A stretch of DNA of 11,446 nucleotides from Pseudomonadota bacterium (GTDB lineage Bacteria > Pseudomonadota > Gammaproteobacteria > Burkholderiales > Burkholderiaceae_D): the NCBI GenBank assembly GCA_018241865.1, contig JAFECY010000163.1:1-11446 (forward strand), read 5' to 3'. The first letter of the stretch is position 1, and each line of letters starts with the position of its first letter. Below the pieces are notes generated by a model. That model saw nothing but the letters and a program-made list of their open reading frames with translations. It did not search any database and was not told the DNA's origin. This document shows positions 7,329 to 11,446 of the stretch, in pieces. The position numbers and the translations under genes were made by a program.

Positions 7329-7978
7329 ATATTCTCCGTGGTGGTGCGTTGTCTGGTGCTGAAATCGCGCGGATTGCCGAAATACGTGGTGTTGGCCGGG
7401 ATGTCTTTGTCCAGCACCAGTGATTCGGCGGCGATGGTGACATTGTCGCCGATGGTGCTGGCGCCCAGCACCGCGCTGCCCGGCCGCAGGCTTACATGCT
7501 TGCCCAATTTGGGATAAACGTCATGGTTGCTGCCGATACCGCAGCGCTGGTAGGCCAAGAAATAGTCATCGTATTGACCGCGCCCTAGCACGGTGCCGAG
7601 CGGATGCACCAGCAGGAAGATGGATGGCAGCTCGACGGCGAAATAAATGTCGCAACCGTGCAAGGCTTTGTTCAGCAAAAACAGTTTTTTGCACCAGTTC
7701 TCTGGCGCTTTGTCGCGATGCAATTGGTTGCTCAGGAAGTACAGCCACATCGCATACTGGTCGCCGTGCAGGTGGTCGAACACGACATGGCTGCCATCGA
7801 AAAAATAGCGATTATTGACTTTGGAGAAGCAATGTTCCAGCCGCTGCAGCGCCGTGCGGGCGGAAGCCAGCAAGCTGGCCGGATCGACACGTTCGCCGTC
7901 GGGAAAGAAGTGATCTATCTGGCGCGCAGCCAGCGCGCACAGGGCTTCCAATTGCAGAGATGAGGTCAGGCCAGTCAT
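7316..7978 (-). CDS. CysE-like left-handed beta-helix acyltransferase
   Basis: A 220-residue protein: a helical N-terminal domain (about 1-115) and a C-terminal hexapeptide-repeat beta-helix (about 118-205), a layout like serine acetyltransferase. HPLGTVLGRG (125-134) matches the CysE HP...IGRG start of the helix. GKHVSLRPGSAVLGASTIGD (159-178), then NVTIAAESLVLDKDIPANTT and GNPR (201-204), form the later coils and cap. The two histidines normally catalytic in CysE appear absent: the DH pair aligns with D138-Y139 and the HPK histidine aligns with Y155 in VYPKLG. A cysteine-biosynthesis role is therefore doubtful. Next to an aminotransferase and an N-acetyl sugar amidotransferase, an N- or O-acetylating role on a sugar is the best guess. 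The start overlaps the hisF-like stop as TGATG. Confidence 0.75.
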   Translation of the reverse strand: MTGLTSSLQLEALCALAARQIDHFFPDGERVDPASLLASARTALQRLEHCFSKVNNRYFFDGSHVVFDHLHGDQYAMWLYFLSNQLHRDKAPENWCKKLFLLNKALHGCDIYFAVELPSIFLLVHPLGTVLGRGQYDDYFLAYQRCGIGSNHDVYPKLGKHVSLRPGSAVLGASTIGDNVTIAAESLVLDKDIPANTTYFGNPRDFSTRQRTTTENIWRI

Positions 7979-8754
7979 CAGCTATGGCTTCCTTTCTGCG
8001 AGCGCACTTGCACGCCGTTGGTGGCCAGGTAGGTGCGCACCTTGATCGGGCTGTGGTCGGAAAACAGGAACATGCTGCTGATGGTGATCGCGGAAGCGCC
8101 TGCTTCGAAGGCGTCGACGCAGTGGGCCAGGGTGCCGGCGCCGCTCGAAGCGATCAGCGGGATATCCAGCTTCTCCGACAGCCGATGGATCAGGTCGAGG
8201 TCGTAACCGGACATGGTGCCGTCGCGGTCGATCGAGCACAGCAGGATTTCGCCGGCGTGCTGGTCTTGCATGCGCAGCGCATAGTCGAAAGGGTCGAATT
8301 CGGTGGCGACGGTGCCGCCGTGGGTAAACAGGCGCATGCTGCCGTCCGGCTGCCGGGCGTAATCCAGACCGACCACGATGCACTGGTCGCCAAAGCGCGA
8401 TGCCGCCGTGCGCACGAAATCCGGCTGGTGCACTGCCGCCGAGGTGATCGACACCTTGTCGGCGCCGCTGCGCAAGAGCGCGGCGATCTGCTCCAGTGTT
8501 TGCAGTCCGCCGCCGACCGTGAAAGGCATGAACACTTCTTCGGAAACGCGTTCGATGATGTTGCCGGAAACGGCGCGCTTTTCCAGTGTGGCGTCGATAT
8601 CGACGAACATCAATTCGTCGACGCCGTAGGAATCGTAGACCTTGGCGGTCGACACCGGGTTGCCGGCTTCGCGGAAATTTTCGTGGAAGCGCACGCCCTT
8701 GACCAGACGGCCGCCGCGGATCAGGAATTTCGGAATGATTCGTTTCTTCAGCAT
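7978..8754 (-). CDS. hisF: HisF-like synthase subunit (WbpI/HisF2 type) for sugar amidination
   Basis: A 258-residue (beta-alpha)8 barrel clearly homologous to HisF. FTVGGG, ADKVSIT, EILLCSIDRDGTMSGYD and a phosphate-binding SSGAG segment are all kept. The first strand reads RIIPKFLIRGGR where true HisF has RIIxCLDVxxGR, so the essential first aspartate (position 11) is leucine. The second catalytic aspartate remains in GLDYAR. This fits the paralogues that pair with HisH to pass ammonia to WbpG/PseA-type amidotransferases rather than making imidazole glycerol phosphate. A GTG lies one codon upstream (8757), but the ATG at 8754 overlaps the hisH-like stop as TGATG and gives the normal family N-terminus (MLKKRIIP). 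The gene order amidotransferase-hisH-hisF is the known arrangement of amidino-sugar loci. Confidence 0.9.
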   Translation of the reverse strand: MLKKRIIPKFLIRGGRLVKGVRFHENFREAGNPVSTAKVYDSYGVDELMFVDIDATLEKRAVSGNIIERVSEEVFMPFTVGGGLQTLEQIAALLRSGADKVSITSAAVHQPDFVRTAASRFGDQCIVVGLDYARQPDGSMRLFTHGGTVATEFDPFDYALRMQDQHAGEILLCSIDRDGTMSGYDLDLIHRLSEKLDIPLIASSGAGTLAHCVDAFEAGASAITISSMFLFSDHSPIKVRTYLATNGVQVRSQKGSHS

Positions 8755-9371
8755 CACTGATCCCGTTCAATCCAGTTCTGCAACAAGCGCAAGCCATTGT
8801 CCTGGCTTTTTTCCGGGTGAAATTGCATCACCAGGATATTGTCGTGCCGCACCACGGCGGTCACATCGCCGCCATAGTCAGTGGTGGCCAGGCGGTCGGC
8901 CGGATTGGCGCACACCATATGGAAGCTGTGCACGAAATAGAAATTCGCTTCGTTGCGCTTGATGCCGCGAAACAGCCAATCATTCTCGGGAAAGTCGAGC
9001 GAATTCCAGCCGACGTGCGGCACCTTGAATGGCGCCGGTGGCGCCAGGCGTTCGATTCGGGCATCGATCCAGCCCAGTCCCTGATGCTGTCCATGTTCCT
9101 CGCTTTCCTTCGCCACCAGTTGCATGCCGAGGCAAATGCCCAGCAGCGGTTTCTTCAATTCTTTCACCTGCCGGTTCAGCGGCGCGATCACGCCGCGCTC
9201 CCGCATCGCCCGCATCGCATCGCCGAAGGCGCCGACACCGGGCAGGACGATGCGGTCGGCTTCATCCATCACCTGAGCATCGTCCGTGATGACGACAGCT
9301 TCACCCAGGTATTCGAAGGCATTGGACAGGGAACGCACATTCCCCATCCCGTAATCGACAATCGCGATCAT
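8754..9371 (-). CDS. hisH: HisH-like class I glutamine amidotransferase (WbpH/HisH2 type)
   Basis: A 205-residue glutaminase that releases ammonia from glutamine for its HisF-like partner and the amidotransferase encoded next door. It begins with the HisH hallmark MIAIVDYGMGNVRSL. The oxyanion segment PGVGAFG is at 44-50, the nucleophile is C80 in GICLGMQ, and the triad is completed by H185 and E187 in QFHPEKS; VHSFHMV (147-153) is the usual substrate-side strand. All catalytic residues are intact. The frame is open for 24 more codons upstream, but the ATG at 9371 gives the family start and overlaps the amidotransferase stop as ATGA. Being between the amidotransferase and a HisF paralogue lacking a catalytic aspartate, it is more likely dedicated to sugar amidination than to histidine synthesis. 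Confidence 0.92.
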   Translation of the reverse strand: MIAIVDYGMGNVRSLSNAFEYLGEAVVITDDAQVMDEADRIVLPGVGAFGDAMRAMRERGVIAPLNRQVKELKKPLLGICLGMQLVAKESEEHGQHQGLGWIDARIERLAPPAPFKVPHVGWNSLDFPENDWLFRGIKRNEANFYFVHSFHMVCANPADRLATTDYGGDVTAVVRHDNILVMQFHPEKSQDNGLRLLQNWIERDQ

Positions 9372-10558
9372 ACGTATTTGGTGGTTTTCCCTGAGGCGTC
9401 CTTGGGCGGGCCGACCGGTTTGTCGATCTTGGTGGTGTCCCACTTGTCCATGTCGGGCATGACCGGGCCGGTCTGCACGGCGGTGCGATCAAATTTCCAC
9501 GGATGGACTTGGTGTTTGTCCAGCAGGTCGTAGAATTCGTCTTCGGTGATTTGCAGGATACCCAGGAACCAGTCGATCGATGCCGGGCGCTTGCCGTCGT
9601 ACTGCGCTTCCAGCGCCAGTGCGGTGTCGCGATCCATCTGGCCGTTGCGGATATCGATGCTCAACAAATGATTGGCGCGACCGTAGCCGCGTTTGATGTA
9701 CTTGGCGTAATCGCGCATGCCCTGGAAAGAACATTCGATTTTTTCATAGTCGTATTGCGGCGGCACGCCTTCAACTTCCTGACCCTTCCAGCCCAGTTCG
9801 CGCTTGATTTCCTCGACTTGCGGCTTGGTGTTCCATTCGATGTAGTTGCCCAAGCAGATGGATTGCACTTTCAGTTTCACCAAGTCCTTGCGCTTCGGGT
9901 AATCGAACATCCACAGGTCGCGGCGCTCGACGCGGCCGCCGAGGAATTCGTACATGTCGTCGGCAGTCATGCCTTGGTTCATCAGACGGTTGAAGCGCTT
10001 CTCATCTACTTCTTCCATTTCCTCGAAGGTGTACCAGCTATGGTACTCGGCGGTGGATTCGCCCCAAAATAGCAGTGGTGTTTCAAAGCGCACCGCCATG
10101 TGCATCACGCCGGCGTAGATGCCGGTGTGGCAGTGCCAGCAAAAATCACCGCGACGTTTCAACGATTCCAGCATCAGCTCGCGCACGACATGGAAGCTGG
10201 GCGTGAAATCGACCACATCCACCCCCAGTTGCTTGAAGACCTTGGTATTGTTTTCCGCCACCAGCGGGCGGTAACCCCAGTGATTGAAGCGCACCACCAG
10301 CGGTTTCAGTTTCAGTTTCTTGACGATGTACCAGAGCTGGAACACGCTATCCTTGCCGCCGCTGTAAGGCACGATGCAATCGTACAGACCCTTGCCCTTG
10401 TGTTCGGCGACGATGGCTTGCAATTGGCGGCCGCGATCTTCCCAGTCGATCTTTTCCTTCTTGAACTCGACTTGGCGGCAGACGCTGCAGACGCCGAATT
10501 CGTCATAGGTGATGGTATCGACAGTTTCCTTGGTGAGGCAACGGGTACAGCGTTTCAT
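9368..10558 (-). CDS. N-acetyl sugar amidotransferase (WbpG/PseA/LegA type)
   Basis: A 396-residue enzyme of the N-acetyl sugar amidotransferase family, which uses ATP and ammonia to turn a sugar N-acetyl group into an acetamidino group. Two CxxC pairs near the N-terminus (C4/C7 and C24/C27) probably bind zinc. The PP-loop ATP pyrophosphatase signature SGGKDS is at 66-71, after a VPY strand. A further CWHC pair is at 140-143. The N-terminal MKRCTRCLTKETVDTI block and the GYGRANHLLSIDIRNG segment further on are typical of the family. A strong GGAG at 10565-10568 sits 6 bases before the ATG, which lies 30 bp after the cytidylyltransferase stop. The family and reaction type are known; whether the substrate is a nonulosonic acid (as with PseA and legionaminic systems) or a UDP-diaminouronate (as with WbpG) cannot be settled from this window. 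Confidence 0.92.
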   Translation of the reverse strand: MKRCTRCLTKETVDTITYDEFGVCSVCRQVEFKKEKIDWEDRGRQLQAIVAEHKGKGLYDCIVPYSGGKDSVFQLWYIVKKLKLKPLVVRFNHWGYRPLVAENNTKVFKQLGVDVVDFTPSFHVVRELMLESLKRRGDFCWHCHTGIYAGVMHMAVRFETPLLFWGESTAEYHSWYTFEEMEEVDEKRFNRLMNQGMTADDMYEFLGGRVERRDLWMFDYPKRKDLVKLKVQSICLGNYIEWNTKPQVEEIKRELGWKGQEVEGVPPQYDYEKIECSFQGMRDYAKYIKRGYGRANHLLSIDIRNGQMDRDTALALEAQYDGKRPASIDWFLGILQITEDEFYDLLDKHQVHPWKFDRTAVQTGPVMPDMDKWDTTKIDKPVGPPKDASGKTTKYV

Positions 10559-10588
10559 GGGATTCTCCGAAATCAGGGTGGCGCGGAT

Positions 10589-11320
10589 TCAGTGAGCGGC
10601 CTTCACCAGCTCGTAATGGTTCAGGATCGCTTCGATGCAAATGAAATCGATCAAGTCGTCAACTTCATGGGATTTGTAATGCGGCATGACATGCGACAGC
10701 GTGCGGTCATGGCAGAAGCTCAGGGTGTGGCGATACGATTCCACTGCCGAAATATAGAGACTGCCATCCAGCGCATATACCGGATCGATATCTTGGCGAC
10801 GCGGAAGTCGGGTGAAATCAACTGCCGAGAAAGGCGTGACGCGGCCGTCGGCGGCGCGATTCACGGCAAAGGCCGGATGACTGCTGTTCAATTCCGAGAT
10901 GCTGACCAGCGCATCGCCGGCGGCGCGATGCTGCACTAGATATTCCAGCGCGGCATCGACATCGCTGCCTTCGGTCAGCGGCGAGGTCGGTTCCAGCAGC
11001 ACGAAGTAATCGAAATGTTCGCCTTGCGCGGCGAGCGCATCCAGCATGTGGATGACCGCTGCGCTGCTGGGTGCGGTGTCTGCCGCCAGTTCGGATGGGC
11101 GCAAGCAGGGTACTTCGGCGCCATGCGCGCGCGCGATCGTGGCGTATTCTTCGCTGTCGGTCGAGATCACCACTTTGTCGATGTGGCGCGCAGCGCGTGC
11201 GGCGGCAATCGGCCATGCCAGCAAGGGTTTGCCGTGCAGCATGCGAATGTTCTTGCCCGGTAGCCCCTTCGAGCCGGAGCGGGCGGGGACGATGGCCAAG
11301 ATGCGGGCGTTCTCGATCAT
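10589..11320 (-). CDS. Acylneuraminate cytidylyltransferase-like CMP-sugar synthetase (NeuA/LegF/PseF family)
   Basis: A 243-residue single-domain nucleotidyltransferase. The N-terminal CTP-binding signature is ARSGSKGLPGKN (13-24), followed by VISTDS (51-56), LLEPTSPL (108-115), RLPRRQDIDPVYALDG (171-186, the usual RQD...NG region with Asp for Asn) and EVDDLIDF near the end (219-226), where metal-binding aspartates are expected. The enzyme joins CTP to a 2-keto-3-deoxy sugar acid, giving a CMP-sugar donor. There is no C-terminal phosphatase or esterase domain. The ATG overlaps the stop of the upstream partial gene (ATGA). With the amidotransferase next to it, a legionaminic- or pseudaminic-like acid is the most natural substrate, but family members for different nonulosonic acids cannot be told apart reliably by eye. 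Confidence 0.88.
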   Translation of the reverse strand: MIENARILAIVPARSGSKGLPGKNIRMLHGKPLLAWPIAAARAARHIDKVVISTDSEEYATIARAHGAEVPCLRPSELAADTAPSSAAVIHMLDALAAQGEHFDYFVLLEPTSPLTEGSDVDAALEYLVQHRAAGDALVSISELNSSHPAFAVNRAADGRVTPFSAVDFTRLPRRQDIDPVYALDGSLYISAVESYRHTLSFCHDRTLSHVMPHYKSHEVDDLIDFICIEAILNHYELVKAAH

Positions 11321-11446
11321 GATTCGTGGGGTCGGGCTGGCAGGCGCACAAAGTGCGCGCGAATTCGCTGCATCACCCGGTTAAGCGATTTGCGTATGAA
11401 AAATGCCGGTCTGAAAATTTTCACGCCCTGACTATCTAGGGCGCGC
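11317..11446 (-). CDS. C-terminal fragment of an unidentified gene upstream in the operon
   Basis: On the minus strand one frame is open from the right edge to a TGA at 11317-11319, giving 42 residues that end in ...RLPARPHES. The other two minus frames contain early stops or lack a link to the start of the next gene. The peptide is basic and moderately hydrophobic (GVKIFRPAFFIRKSLNRV), followed by an arginine-rich tail. I do not recognise it. Its stop overlaps the cytidylyltransferase start as ATGA, the same coupling seen elsewhere in the operon, which is the main reason to accept it as real coding sequence. Confidence 0.6.
   Translation of the reverse strand, partial: RALDSQGVKIFRPAFFIRKSLNRVMQRIRAHFVRLPARPHES

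Noticed and set aside
7960..8760. Plus-strand open frame of 266 codons covering the same span as the hisF-like gene
   Set aside because: It mirrors the hisF-like gene, whose barrel motifs and stop/start overlaps are unambiguous.
7982..8797. Second minus-strand frame of 271 codons across the hisF-like gene
   Set aside because: The translation is extremely arginine-rich and low in hydrophobic structure; it is the plus-one frame of the real gene.
7978..9371. Histidine biosynthesis genes
   Set aside because: hisH/hisF-like genes are present, but no other his gene is near, the HisF-like protein lacks Asp11, and the amidotransferase adjoins; a sugar amidination role fits better.
8817..9533. Plus-strand open frame of 238 codons opposite the hisH-like gene
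   Set aside because: Antisense to an intact glutaminase with a full catalytic triad; no motif of its own.
10100..10939. Plus-strand open frame of 279 codons
   Set aside because: It spans the junction of two genes on the other strand with clear families (cytidylyltransferase and amidotransferase), including their ribosome binding site; a mirror frame.
1..11446. Mobile elements, CRISPR array, tRNA or riboswitch
   Set aside because: I looked for transposase-like frames, repeated spacers, cloverleaf-type stretches and long structured leaders and saw none; the only long non-coding stretch is the gap of about 220 bp before 1634.

Overview
The window looks like part of a surface-polysaccharide (O-antigen or capsule type) gene cluster from a Gram-negative bacterium. 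Moderate to high GC, the style of the Wzx/Wzz/WbqC-type genes and general protein resemblance suggest a betaproteobacterium, possibly Oxalobacteraceae or other Burkholderiales. That placement is an inference from how the proteins read, not from a marker gene. No rRNA, tRNA, insertion sequence, CRISPR array or attachment site was seen.

Layout from right to left, which is the direction of transcription of the main operon (minus strand). The C-terminal 42 codons of an unidentified gene enter at the right edge. Then follow a CMP-nonulosonate-synthetase-like cytidylyltransferase (10589-11320), a WbpG/PseA-type N-acetyl sugar amidotransferase (9368-10558), a HisH-like glutaminase (8754-9371), a HisF-like ammonia-channel partner (7978-8754), a CysE-like left-handed beta-helix acyltransferase (7316-7978), a class III aminotransferase of the glutamate-1-semialdehyde aminomutase type (5946-7328), a short-chain dehydrogenase (5131-5937), a Wzx-like flippase (3901-5118) and a capsule-type putative glycosyltransferase (2478-3899). 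Every junction is an overlap or a gap of at most 30 bp, so this reads as one translationally coupled operon whose promoter lies outside the window.

To the left, a Wzz-like chain-length determinant (1634-2440) sits alone on the plus strand and converges on the operon across a strong hairpin. Divergent from it, a second minus-strand unit carries a WbqC-family gene (713-1411) and a GT2 polyprenyl-phosphate-type glycosyltransferase that runs off the left edge (1-716). The 222 bp between the divergent genes hold candidate promoters and small inverted repeats.

Working model (inference): the dehydrogenase, aminotransferase and acyltransferase could form an oxidise, transaminate, acylate module that installs an acetamido group on a sugar. 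The amidotransferase with HisH/HisF would convert an N-acetyl group to an acetamidino group, and the cytidylyltransferase would activate a nonulosonic-type acid. The capsule-type enzyme and/or the GT2 would transfer sugars, the flippase would export lipid-linked repeat units and the Wzz-like protein would set chain length. The combination of a GSA-type aminotransferase and a CysE-like enzyme lacking the usual histidines with an amidino-sugar cassette is the most interesting part. No NeuB-type condensing enzyme is visible, so the exact sugar cannot be named.
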